Shown here: positions 15,888 through 22,344 of the stretch, in pieces
Numbering within the stretch: position 1 is the first letter of the stretch
How the letters are laid out: the number at the start of each line of letters is the position of its first letter
Source of the DNA: Prevotella sp. UBA2746
GTDB lineage: Bacteria > Bacteroidota > Bacteroidia > Bacteroidales > Bacteroidaceae
Direction of reading: 5' to 3'
Length of the DNA stretch: 31,135 bases
Assembly: GCA_002353555.1 (NCBI GenBank)
Contig: DEJO01000035.1
Location: 23,896-55,030, forward strand
Notes under the pieces: generated by a model
What the model saw: only the letters and a program-made list of their open reading frames with translations
Databases searched by the model: none
Told to the model about the DNA's origin: nothing
Program-made: the position numbers and the translations under genes

Positions 15888-15969
15888 TTAATTGACAATT
15901 GAAAGCCCCCAAGCCCCCTAAAGGGGGTGTGAACTATGAACTATGAATTATGAACTATGAATTGTCAAT
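15888..15969. repeat. Heptamer repeats around a C-rich palindrome
   Basis: AATTGAC units (15888-15901), a GCCCCCAAGCCCCCTAAAGGGGG palindrome variant (15904-15930), then AACTATG/AATTATG/AATTGTC units (15931-15969) fill the gap between proC and the XRE gene. Two repeat families are nested in one intergenic space. Confidence 0.75.
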
Positions 15970-16758
15970 TCACTTAGCTCCTGCTTTCAGCCCGCGGATG
16001 ACGGCGGAGGTGAAGCCGGCATGTTCCATCTCGTTCAGTCCCTTGATGGTCACTCCGCCGGGAGTTGTCACCATGTCGATGGCTGCCTCCGGGTGTAAGC
16101 CTGTCTCTTCCAGCAGTCCTACCGCACCTTTCATGGTCTGCATGACGATGCGTTTGGCGTCATCGGCCTTGAACCCTAACTCTACGCCACCTTCGGCTGC
16201 TGCACGGATGTAGCGCATGGCGTATGCTATGCCGCAAGAGGCGAGGGTAGTGCCTGCTGCCAGGTGCTGCTCGTCGGTGAGGATGGTCTCGCCAAGCGTG
16301 TCGAAGAGTGCCTTCATGTCGGCGGTCTCCTCCTGTGAGGCGTTGGCGGGAACGAGGAATGTCATCGACTGTTGTTGTGCGATGGCGATGTTCGGGATGC
16401 AGAGGAAGAATGTCGGCAACTGGTTGTCGGCAGTCTTCATCCATTCGCTGACCTGTGCCGAGCTGATGCCGGCAGCGATGATGACAAGTGTCTGCTTGCC
16501 GTAGTCCATGCTGTCCTTGATGCCTTTGAGCACCGTCTCCACTAACCACGGCTTGACAAACACCATGACGATGTCGGCACCCACCACGGCAACCTGGTTG
16601 TCGGTGGTGGTGCTCACGCCCTTGCGGGCAAACTTCTCTAATACCGTCTGGCAGGGATCGGACACGGTGATGTCTGCTGCTTGCAGTTGCTGGCTTTTGA
16701 GCAGTCCTTCAGCGGTAGAGCCGCCCATTGCTCCTGCTCCTATAATCGTTATCTTCAT
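15970..16758 (-). CDS. proC: Pyrroline-5-carboxylate reductase
   Basis: A 262-residue NAD(P)H-dependent reductase for the last step of proline synthesis. The Rossmann motif IIGAGAMGGSTAEGLL is at the N terminus. The C-terminal dimer/substrate region includes LASCGIAYAMRYIRAAAEGG and a conserved TPGGVTIKGLNEME near the end. The length is normal. The gene lies about 100 bases after argD, separated by heptamer-type A+T-rich repeats, and before the XRE regulator. Together with proB and proA it completes the proline pathway from glutamate in this window. Confidence 0.95.
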   Translation of the reverse strand: MKITIIGAGAMGGSTAEGLLKSQQLQAADITVSDPCQTVLEKFARKGVSTTTDNQVAVVGADIVMVFVKPWLVETVLKGIKDSMDYGKQTLVIIAAGISSAQVSEWMKTADNQLPTFFLCIPNIAIAQQQSMTFLVPANASQEETADMKALFDTLGETILTDEQHLAAGTTLASCGIAYAMRYIRAAAEGGVELGFKADDAKRIVMQTMKGAVGLLEETGLHPEAAIDMVTTPGGVTIKGLNEMEHAGFTSAVIRGLKAGAK

Positions 16759-16766
16759 GCTCTGAT

Positions 16767-16812
16767 TTACAATTTACAATGTACAATTGATTTTTCAATT
16801 TTTCAATTTCAT
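16767..16812. repeat. Heptamer-type repeat between argD and proC
   Basis: AATTTAC, AATGTAC and AATTGAT units run into TTTTTCAA-type units. The latter resemble a stretch inside argD (17157-17190). Confidence 0.6.
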
Positions 16813-16860
16813 GATTGATAGCCTTCTTCTCTTCTCCTTCTTGTCTCTCCATTAGAAAAA

Positions 16861-18084
16861 CTATCTTTTTCCTCCCCTCCCCAGGGAGGGGTTCTCGCTT
16901 TGCGAGCGTCCTTCGGCCGAGCGGGGGGTGGGCTTTTGGGCTCCAATTAGTTTCTCCAGGAAGCTGTCTGCCTCTTCCTTGCTCAGGCAGAGCGGCGGAA
17001 GCAGTCGGAGGATGTTGGTTCCGGCGCATCCGGTGAAGCAGTGCTGCTCATGGATGAGGGGCACACGCACGTCCTTGTGCGGTATGTCGAGGTCGATGCC
17101 GATCATCATGCCGCGTCCGCGCACGTCTTGGATATGGCTGCTGCCCTTTGTCTTCAATTCTTCCATCCTCAAATTTTTCAATCTTTCGATCAGGTACTCA
17201 CCCACGAGGTGCGCATTCTCTACCAGTCCCTCCTGTTCGAAGACGTCGAGGACTGCCAGTGCTGCGGCACATGCCAGATGGTTGCCGCCGAAGGTGGTGC
17301 CGAGTTGTCCGTAGACGGGCTTGAAGTGGGGTGCTATCAGCACGCCGCCCATCGGGAATCCGTTGGCGATGCCTTTGGCTACGGTGATGATGTCGGGGCG
17401 TATGTCCAGCCACTGGTGGGCAAAGAACTTACCGCTGCGGCCGTAGCCACACTGTATCTCGTCGCAGATGAGCACCGTGCCGTACTTCTTGCAGGCGGCA
17501 GCAAGCCCCTGTGCAAACTCCTTCGTTGCCATGCGGATGCCGCCAACGCCCTGGATGCACTCCAGGATGACGGCACAGACGTCGCCTTTGGCGAGTTCTG
17601 CCTCCCATGCCGCCAAGTCGTTGAGCGGCAGGTAGGTGACATGCCCGTTGTCGTTGATGGGTGCGATGATCTTCGGATTGTTCGTGACCTCTACAGCCAG
17701 GCTCGTTCTGCCGTGGAAAGCCTTCTCGCAGGACAGCACGCGGGTGCGCCCGTTGGTGAACGAGGCGAGCTTCAGCGCATTCTCGTTGGCTTCGGCACCG
17801 CTGTTGATGAGGAACAGCTGGTAGTCGTCGTAGCCGCTGATGCGTCCCAAGCGTTCTGCCAGCTCCACTTGCAGCTTGTTTACCACGGAGTTGGAGTAGA
17901 ATCCCAACTTGCCAACCTGTTCGGTCACCTTCTCGATATAGTGGGGATGGGAGTGTCCGATGCTGATGACGGCATGCCCGCCATACAGGTCGAGGTATTC
18001 CTGACCCTTGTCGTCCCACACCTTGCAGCCCTTACCCTTGACGATGTTCACGTCGAAGAGGGGATAAACGTCGAATAGTTTCAT
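16861..18084 (-). CDS. argD: Acetyl/succinylornithine aminotransferase with repeat-encoded tail
   Basis: A 407-residue class III PLP aminotransferase that makes the N-blocked ornithine from its semialdehyde. K237 in TVAKGIANGFPMGG is the PLP lysine, with CDEIQCGYGRSGKF just before. Two segments look acquired. The last 25 residues (383-407, KPTPRSAEGRSQSENPSLGRGGKR) are encoded by the GC-rich repeat at 16872-16938, and the family normally ends near residue 381. An insertion around 304-315 (NLRMEELKTKGS) is encoded by heptamer-like sequence (17157-17190), just before the conserved VRGRGMMIGIDL. The gene has its own promoter and leads the argD-proC block. It may use succinyl intermediates to match ArgF'. 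Confidence 0.94.
   Translation of the reverse strand: MKLFDVYPLFDVNIVKGKGCKVWDDKGQEYLDLYGGHAVISIGHSHPHYIEKVTEQVGKLGFYSNSVVNKLQVELAERLGRISGYDDYQLFLINSGAEANENALKLASFTNGRTRVLSCEKAFHGRTSLAVEVTNNPKIIAPINDNGHVTYLPLNDLAAWEAELAKGDVCAVILECIQGVGGIRMATKEFAQGLAAACKKYGTVLICDEIQCGYGRSGKFFAHQWLDIRPDIITVAKGIANGFPMGGVLIAPHFKPVYGQLGTTFGGNHLACAAALAVLDVFEQEGLVENAHLVGEYLIERLKNLRMEELKTKGSSHIQDVRGRGMMIGIDLDIPHKDVRVPLIHEQHCFTGCAGTNILRLLPPLCLSKEEADSFLEKLIGAQKPTPRSAEGRSQSENPSLGRGGKR
16872..16938. repeat. GC-rich palindromic repeat, copy 4 (long form, translated)
   Basis: CCCCTCCCCAGGGAGGGG, then the CTCGC-TTT-GCGAG hairpin, the TCGGCCGA region and a GGGGGGTGGGC tail. It is the same long form as copies 1 and 2 but lies inside the argD frame, before its stop codon. 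Confidence 0.85.
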
Positions 18085-18116
18085 CTTTCTTGCTTACTTT
18101 TTTGCGAATATGCCTG

Positions 18117-18144
18117 CAAAAGTACGCATTATTTTTGAAAACAA
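18117..18144 (-). promoter_or_regulatory. Promoter of argD
   Basis: Minus-strand TACTTTTG (18124 to 18117) with TTG (18144-18142) 17 bases upstream, about 33 bases before the argD ATG. It shows that argD is transcribed separately from argC. No ARG-box-like palindrome is visible here. Confidence 0.7.
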
Positions 18145-18234
18145 TATATAAATAAGGTGTAAATCGTTGGTCAACGGCGTAAGAATCACGGAAAATGAAA
18201 CTATAATGGAAGAATATGCAGTTAACCGTCGGCA

Positions 18235-18282
18235 CCATGACAAAACGGCAACTCACGGGGAGTTGCCGCTTGCTTGTCATGG
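18235..18282 (-). terminator. Two-tiered hairpin, likely terminator of the secreted-protein operon
   Basis: Outer arms CCATGACAA / TTGTCATGG (18235-18243, 18274-18282) enclose inner arms CGGCAACTC / GAGTTGCCG (18246-18254, 18260-18268). On the minus strand the inner stem is followed by TTTTGTC. It lies 75 bases after the last stop of the secreted-protein operon and before the argD promoter. Confidence 0.65.
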
Positions 18283-18357
18283 ACAAGTGTAAAAAACAGG
18301 TTTGGTTAAGTGGTTTTAGTTTCGGGAGTTAGCCGCGGTAACTTCCTTTTAAGATGA

Positions 18358-18717
18358 TTAGTCGGCAAACGGATTGCCGCTGTTGTTCTGCAGCGTCACC
18401 TTGTTGGAAACCTTGCTCTTCTTGTTCTTGTCGAGAATCTTCTTTTCCGAACGGGTGATGCACTCGTCATACCAACCCATGAAGTCCTTGCCGATAGCAC
18501 CGCCAAACCAGCATTTCTTGCCGTTCTTCTCGCTCAGGTATACGTCGGAAGACTTGTCGTTGATGATGAAGTGATACTGCTGTGCTCTCTTGTCCAGCGT
18601 AGAGCGGTCTACATAGCTTTTAGTGGGACCTCCCACCCATTTCCTGGGTCCGCCCTGTGCGTTGGCACTCAATGTGATGGCTGCGCAAGCCACTAATGTC
18701 AATAGAATCTTTTTCAT
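18358..18717 (-). CDS. Small secreted protein, CWFGGA paralogue 1
   Basis: A 119-residue exported protein of unknown function. A signal peptide (MKKILLTLVACAAITLSANA, cleavage before Q21) leads to a mature domain with DRSTLDKRAQQYHFIINDKS, DVYLSEKNGKKCWFGGAIGKD and MGWYDECITRSEKKI. It is clearly paralogous to the protein at 19275-19643: shared pattern DRSTLxxRAxxYHFIIND and KCWFGGAxGKDxMGxYDE. The C-terminal tail differs and ends NPFAD. The signal sequence and the 5' leader are identical over 38 bases with the paralogue, so the duplication is recent or has been converted. It is the last gene of the island operon, before a hairpin. Confidence 0.8.
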   Translation of the reverse strand: MKKILLTLVACAAITLSANAQGGPRKWVGGPTKSYVDRSTLDKRAQQYHFIINDKSSDVYLSEKNGKKCWFGGAIGKDFMGWYDECITRSEKKILDKNKKSKVSNKVTLQNNSGNPFAD

Positions 18718-18788
18718 AATCGTATTGGTTTAAATAAGTGTAATTATTGTCAATACTAGCTTTTTCATAAGATGGATTTTTAATTTCT

Positions 18789-19271
18789 TTATTTCTTTCC
18801 CATGTATTTTTTCCATTCGTCATAGAACGTGACGATGAAAAACTCTTCGTTCTTTCCTGTGCCTTTGCTGTTGACGCCGCCTTGCAGGCCAGCAGATTGC
18901 CGTGCCTGCTTAATCATGTCCGCATTAGCAACGATAAATACCATGTTGCGCTTCTTCTCGTAGGTAAGAAGGTTGGTCATATGGTGCGCACTCTTGACGA
19001 TGGCTGGTAGCGATGCCTGGCTTTTGTCCTTGTAAAGTTTCTCGCCCATGACCGCCCACCACTCGAAGTTGGTAATGGGAGAAGGCGTAATCACCTGTCT
19101 ATAGACTATCTTACCGGTATATTTATCCTTCTGCGGGATAGGACGCATGCGACTGATCAGGCTGTGGACGACACGGGCTCGTTCCTGATTAGACATGCTC
19201 TCCATGACCTGAGCGTAGGTCATGGAGGGCAATGCCAGTATGGTCATCAATATGAACAAGTATTTCTTCAT
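18789..19271 (-). CDS. Small secreted protein of unknown function
   Basis: A 160-residue protein with a signal peptide (MKKYLFILMTILALPSMTYA, cleavage before Q21). The mature part contains SNQERARVVHSLISRMRPIP, FEWWAVMGEKLYKDKSQ, KRNMVFIVANADMIKQARQSAG and ends EEFFIVTFYDEWKKYMGKK. I do not recognise the family; mixed alpha/beta content is suggested. It starts three bases after the stop of the CWFGGA paralogue 2, so the two are transcribed and probably translated together, and it is followed by paralogue 1. Its position between two paralogues suggests that the three proteins act together, but this is inference. Confidence 0.75.
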   Translation of the reverse strand: MKKYLFILMTILALPSMTYAQVMESMSNQERARVVHSLISRMRPIPQKDKYTGKIVYRQVITPSPITNFEWWAVMGEKLYKDKSQASLPAIVKSAHHMTNLLTYEKKRNMVFIVANADMIKQARQSAGLQGGVNSKGTGKNEEFFIVTFYDEWKKYMGKK

Positions 19272-19274
19272 GGG

Positions 19275-19643
19275 TTACTTCTTCTTGTTCTTCTTTTTCC
19301 TGCCAGTATTTACGTCGAAGGGATTGGAAGAACCGCGGGTCGCGATGCCTTCCTTCTCGATGATGGCTTTCTCCGAGTAGGTGATAGCCTCGTCGTAGTA
19401 GCCCATGTTGTCCTTGCCGGTGGCACCGCCAAACCAGCACTTCCTGCCCTTGTACTTGGCAAGATAGACATCCCTCGACTGGTCGTTGATGATGAAGTGG
19501 TAGTTCATTGCCCGCTCCTTCAGTGTGCTGCGGTCAATATGCTTCTTACCGGGTCCGCCTTGCCATAGTTTCGGACCTTCCTGTGCACAAACACTCATGC
19601 TCATAGCTACGAGTGCCACGAATGTCAATAGAATCTTTTTCAT
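19275..19643 (-). CDS. Small secreted protein, CWFGGA paralogue 2
   Basis: A 122-residue exported protein (signal MKKILLTFVALVAMSMSVCA, cleavage before Q22) with the same core as paralogue 1: DRSTLKERAMNYHFIINDQSRDVYL, KCWFGGATGKDNMGYYDEAITYSEK. It ends in a strongly basic tail (GRKKKNKKK) where paralogue 1 ends in NPFAD; both have NPF before or within the tail. Function is unknown. Its leader from 19621 to 19658 is identical with 18695-18732. It is followed after three bases by the 160-residue protein and preceded by the 136-residue protein, in one apparent operon. Confidence 0.8.
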   Translation of the reverse strand: MKKILLTFVALVAMSMSVCAQEGPKLWQGGPGKKHIDRSTLKERAMNYHFIINDQSRDVYLAKYKGRKCWFGGATGKDNMGYYDEAITYSEKAIIEKEGIATRGSSNPFDVNTGRKKKNKKK

Positions 19644-19698
19644 AATCGTATTGGTTTAGGTTTATAGATGAATAATGGACAATGTTACTCTTAAGAAA

Positions 19699-20109
19699 TC
19701 ATCTCAGACCTTTCAATTGCATTTCCTTGATGCGCAACTTGATGATGGGTCTCTTTCTTTCTACATAATTTGTAAATGTATAGGTCTGACCTGAAGACAG
19801 AGAAAGTTCGATTAGTTGACCGCCACCGCCAGAATTTGGCATATCAGCATTGACATGACTGGAATAACATGAAAATGTAGGAGAACATCCTTCGGCAGTG
19901 AAGGTGATAGACTTATCTGCCTTTACTTTGGTGATAATTTTGCCTTTAAGTTTTCCATTACTGTAAAGAAGAAACACCTGTTGCGCACCTTGTCCCCAGC
20001 CATAATTGATGTACTGTCTGTTTCTTTCTTCCTGCACATGATACTTTTGGGCGTTAATGCTAAGTGCTAAAGATACAATAGCTAATAACGTTAAAAAGAT
20101 TCTTTTCAT
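19699..20109 (-). CDS. Small secreted beta-rich protein of unknown function
   Basis: A 136-residue protein with signal peptide MKRIFLTLLAIVSLALSINA (cleavage before Q21). The mature part is rich in beta-prone and aromatic residues (QYINYGWGQGAQQVFLLYSNGKLKGKIITKVKADKSITF) with two cysteines in GCSPTFSCYSS and a glycine run (NSGGGGQLIELS). I do not recognise it. It is the first gene after the island promoter (20181-20188) and the 33-base operator candidate, followed 55 bases later by the CWFGGA pair. Its start region partly resembles the paralogue leaders (TTTTCATAATCGT). It is visibly more A+T-rich than the arg genes. Confidence 0.75.
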   Translation of the reverse strand: MKRIFLTLLAIVSLALSINAQKYHVQEERNRQYINYGWGQGAQQVFLLYSNGKLKGKIITKVKADKSITFTAEGCSPTFSCYSSHVNADMPNSGGGGQLIELSLSSGQTYTFTNYVERKRPIIKLRIKEMQLKGLR

Positions 20110-20180
20110 AATCGTTTTAGGTTTTATGGTTAATAATGTAATGTTTCAATTCTTGCTCCTCCTTTCTGGAGGTTTGTTTG

Positions 20181-20188
20181 CAAATTTA
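20181..20188 (-). promoter_or_regulatory. Promoter -7 box of the secreted-protein operon
   Basis: Minus-strand TAAATTTG matches TAnnTTTG, 71 bases before the first ATG (20109). No good -33 TTG is present at normal spacing, as expected for an activator-dependent promoter. A CCTCC-AGAAA-GGAGG hairpin (20157-20172) lies at the start of the transcript. Confidence 0.65.
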
Positions 20189-20224
20189 CGCATAGCAACG
20201 GGAAGAATGACTAACAAAACAAAG

Positions 20225-20257
20225 GAACCGACTGACAAATCTTAAAAATGTCAGTCG
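20225..20257. promoter_or_regulatory. Candidate operator, site A (33 bases, inverted repeat)
   Basis: Arms CGACTGACA (20229-20237) and TGTCAGTCG (20249-20257) with an 11-base A+T spacer. All 33 bases recur at 22280-22312 before the AraC-type gene. Site A begins 40 bases upstream of the -7 box at 20181-20188, and site B 39 bases upstream of its own. The matched position points to a regulator-binding site and not a random repeat. Confidence 0.65.
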
Positions 20258-20291
20258 ATTCTATCCTTGTCTTCCTAAATTGTTTTTAGTA

Positions 20292-20347
20292 AAACCCTTC
20301 ACAAACCCGTAACTATCTGGCAGTCATCGAGATAGTGTGAAGGGTTT
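20292..20347. repeat. CCCTTCACA hairpin, copy 1
   Basis: Arms AAACCCTTCACA / TGTGAAGGGTTT (20292-20303, 20336-20347) with a 32-base interior that holds a second inverted pair, ACTATCT / AGATAGT. Copy 2 is at 20624-20677 with the same interior length. Confidence 0.75.
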
Positions 20348-20442
20348 GAAAATAGGGTATTTCCAGACAGCAGATAGTCTCCTTTGCGCCTTTTCTTTGC
20401 CTGAAATAAGTGTTTGTAAGTCAGCAAATGATCACGCTAAAA

Positions 20443-20509
20443 CCTTTTGACACGTGTCGGAAACGTTTCTGACACGTGTCAAAAGGTTTTCTGACACGTG
20501 TCAAAAGGT
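20443..20509. repeat. Three GACACGTGTC palindromes at 22-bp intervals
   Basis: Perfect palindromes at 20449-20458, 20471-20480 and 20493-20502. The first two also form a larger inverted repeat through flanking CCTTTT / AAAAGG. The region lies between the secreted-protein operon promoter and the membrane-protein stop, with no gene across it. Confidence 0.8.
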
Positions 20510-20582
20510 CCAAACCAGCCGAAATCGGCATGATTGATATGCGGCTTCAGTCGCTGAGATGTTAAAAACGAACGAAACTTGA

Positions 20583-20620
20583 ATGAATTATCAATTATCA
20601 ATTATGAATTGTCAATTATC
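20583..20620. repeat. Heptamer repeat (AATTATC/AATTATG/AATTGTC)
   Basis: Five degenerate units immediately before the second CCCTTCACA hairpin. The whole gap 20258-20776 holds only repeats and palindromes; I see no gene in it. Confidence 0.75.
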
Positions 20621-20623
20621 AGC

Positions 20624-20677
20624 AACCCTTCACAAGAACTAACTGTCTGTCAATAAGTTACAAGGCTGTGAAGGGTT
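20624..20677. repeat. CCCTTCACA hairpin, copy 2
   Basis: Arms AACCCTTCACA / TGTGAAGGGTT (20624-20634, 20667-20677), interior 32 bases, in the same orientation as copy 1, with a related interior (TAACTxTCTG). Confidence 0.75.
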
Positions 20678-20706
20678 TTGCTTGCAATGAAAATATCTTG
20701 CAATAA

Positions 20707-20778
20707 TTGTGAATTATGAATTATGAATTGTGAATTATCAATTGTGAATTATCAATTGTCAATTGTCAATTGTCAATT
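20707..20778. repeat. Long heptamer array at the 3' end of the membrane-protein gene
   Basis: About ten consecutive units (AATTGTG, AATTATG, AATTATC, AATTGTC) end at the stop codon of the minus-strand membrane-protein gene (20777). Confidence 0.85.
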
Positions 20779-21403
20779 ATCTGGAAGCTTTCGGACAGTG
20801 TTGGCAGAGGAATTCATAGACGAAGTCGAAGTCTTCATCGGCAACATAGACGCGATTCTTTTCCAACAGTTCGTTTGCCTTGATGAGGTGCATCTTCCGG
20901 CAAGGTATCAAGCGTTTCACATCGGCAAGCTCGGTGATCATCGTGGTGTATGAGGCGGCAAGCATACCCGTGCCTACTACGCCCGGCCGTCCTGCTGCCG
21001 CTCCCGCCATCGCAGTCAGCTTGCCAACGCGCTGAGCCTTCCTTGCCGAGGCTGGCGACTGCTGGTGTACCACCTCCTTCTCGTCCATGGTGAACAGTAC
21101 TTCGTACTTCCATCCCACCATAGCGGCATAGAACAGATAACCCAGGATGCTGACCACGCCGAGGATGGCAGCGGTAATCAGCATCGCACCACCGGCACCT
21201 TTCAGCGAGTCGACGTCGAAGCCGTCGCCACAGCCCACAAGAAGCATGACGAACACGATGACAACACCTATGCTGATGCCCAACACCTTCCAGACATCGA
21301 ACAGGATGGACGGGTTCTTCAGCAGGTGCACGTCGTATCGCCAACGGTACTTGCCGTCGCTACATAGCGTCACCCGCTCCGTATAATCATACTTCTTTTT
21401 CAT
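20777..21403 (-). CDS. Two-helix membrane protein of unknown function
   Basis: A 208-residue protein with a charged N-terminal domain (MKKKYDYTERVTLCSDGKYRWRYD), two membrane helices (about 37-57 and 72-95) and a long cytoplasm-facing C-terminal part. Within that part a Gly/Ala-rich stretch (AMAGAAAGRPGVVGTGMLAAS) is followed by a beta-rich region (VKRLIPCRKMHLIKANELLEKNRVYVADEDFDFV) that resembles the PH-like domains of some membrane proteins; this is only an impression. It lies between the island's AraC gene and the secreted-protein operon, same strand, with repeat-filled gaps on both sides. No promoter was recognised directly upstream. Confidence 0.7.
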   Translation of the reverse strand: MKKKYDYTERVTLCSDGKYRWRYDVHLLKNPSILFDVWKVLGISIGVVIVFVMLLVGCGDGFDVDSLKGAGGAMLITAAILGVVSILGYLFYAAMVGWKYEVLFTMDEKEVVHQQSPASARKAQRVGKLTAMAGAAAGRPGVVGTGMLAASYTTMITELADVKRLIPCRKMHLIKANELLEKNRVYVADEDFDFVYEFLCQHCPKASR

Positions 21404-21677
21404 CCCTTTATCGTTTATTAATCGGAAGTTACCGCGGCTAAAGCCGCTTGGTAGTTAAAAGGGAGTTATCGCAGTCTTCGACTGCTTGGGAGATATCGCC
21501 CCAAGGGGCTTGGACGTCAGATTTGCCCGATGTGGATACTATCGTCCTTTTAACTCCCTTTTCGCTCGACCTTTGGTCGCTTTGCTTGCAAAGAACTTCC
21601 CTTTAACTCCCTTTTAACTCCCTTAAATCATTTATCATTTATCATTTATCATTTATCATTTAGCGAAGCGCCCTTTA
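21404..21677. repeat. Repeat-filled gap with exchangeable hairpin modules
   Basis: No gene. GGGAGTTA-type spacers separate hairpins GCGGCTAAAGCCGC (21434-21447), GCAGTCTTCGACTGC (21471-21485) and GCCCCAAGGGGC (21498-21509). A 64-base module (21548-21611) follows, nearly identical to the reverse complement of 26357-26420. ATTTATC heptamers (21626-21680) then run into the AraC stop. Confidence 0.8.
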
Positions 21678-22196
21678 TCATTTAGCGCAGCGCTTGTCTC
21701 TCATCAGCCACTCCTTCGGCGTGATGCCGGTGAGCGACTTGAAGACGCGGTAGAAGGAGGTCTCGCTGGAGAAGCCAGCTTCTAAGTAGAGCGTGGACAG
21801 CTTTACATACGGGTCTTTGCGCATCTGTTCCTTCACATACGCAATGCGGTAGCCGTTGACAAACTGGTTGAACGAGCAGCCCCGCTTCGTGTTGATGCAG
21901 TCGGAGATGTAGGTGGTGTTGGTGCCCAGCATGTTGGCAACATCCGAGAGGCGCAACTGGTTGTTCTTGAACAGCTGTTCTTTCTCCATCAGTTGGCAGA
22001 TACGCTGTAGCAGCTCGTCCGACTTGTCGATGGAACCGCCTTTTTCTGAGCCTTTTCCTTCGTTTTGCTTGTCGGGCGAAAGCGTATTGGATGTTGCTTG
22101 CCCTTTTGATGGCTGCTGTACCTTCTTACGTTGCTTCCATCGTTTCAGCCAGGCAAGTATGGTGCTGGTGAAGGCTGTTGTAACTTTTGTAGTCAT
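21678..22196 (-). CDS. Small AraC-family DNA-binding protein
   Basis: A 172-residue regulator made up almost entirely of an AraC-type double HTH domain (about 75-170). The first HTH is LRLSDVANMLGTNTTYISDCIN and the second is STLYLEAGFSSETSFYRVFKSLTGITPKEW, the family signature. Residues 1-60 are basic and Ser/Gln/Gly-rich with no sensor domain. The HTH resembles the output domain of large Bacteroides AraC regulators that have membrane and TPR sensor parts, so this could be a trimmed derivative. A 33-base inverted-repeat site lies upstream of its promoter and upstream of the secreted-protein operon, so it may control itself and that operon. The last codons overlap the heptamer-type repeat. 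Confidence 0.83.
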   Translation of the reverse strand: MTTKVTTAFTSTILAWLKRWKQRKKVQQPSKGQATSNTLSPDKQNEGKGSEKGGSIDKSDELLQRICQLMEKEQLFKNNQLRLSDVANMLGTNTTYISDCINTKRGCSFNQFVNGYRIAYVKEQMRKDPYVKLSTLYLEAGFSSETSFYRVFKSLTGITPKEWLMRDKRCAK

Positions 22197-22236
22197 ATCG
22201 CTTATGGTAAGTGTGTATCTTGGTAACTTATTGCTA

Positions 22237-22244
22237 CAAAATTA
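22237..22244 (-). promoter_or_regulatory. Promoter -7 box of the small AraC gene
   Basis: Minus-strand TAATTTTG matches TAnnTTTG, 40 bases before the ATG at 22196. No good -33 TTG is present. The operator candidate site B begins 39 bases further upstream. Confidence 0.65.
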
Positions 22245-22279
22245 CGAAAACAACAAGGAAATGAATTCCTAAATATGCA

Positions 22280-22314
22280 GAACCGACTGACAAATCTTAA
22301 AAATGTCAGTCGGT
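22280..22314. promoter_or_regulatory. Candidate operator, site B (inverted repeat)
   Basis: Arms ACCGACTGACA (22282-22292) and TGTCAGTCGGT (22304-22314) with the same 11-base spacer as site A. The palindrome is one base pair longer on each outer side than at site A. It lies between the argC stop (22345) and the AraC promoter, so an additional role as an argC-side structure is possible. Confidence 0.65.
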
Positions 22315-22344
22315 ACTTCGTATGCGTTAGTATGCTTTTTTTAC

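Noticed and set aside
15874..15912. Longer start for the XRE regulator (MGAFNCQLKINKN...)
   Set aside because: The extra codons are heptamer-repeat sequence and not conserved in type; the HTH protein starts naturally at 15873.
17041..18078. 345-codon plus-strand open frame
   Set aside because: It is the mirror of argD, has no recognisable motif or promoter, and argD is fully supported by its PLP motif.
18085..18180. ARG box before argD
   Set aside because: Only partial GAATAT-like half-sites are present; no palindrome matching TGAATWWWWATTCA.
20583..20778. Possible CRISPR array or tandem-repeat locus
   Set aside because: The units are seven bases with no unique spacers of regular length, and no cas genes are present; this is a heptamer repeat.
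22280..22314. Palindrome as an ordinary argC terminator
   Set aside because: There is no T tract on the minus strand after it, and an identical copy lies upstream of another promoter at the same distance, which fits an operator better.
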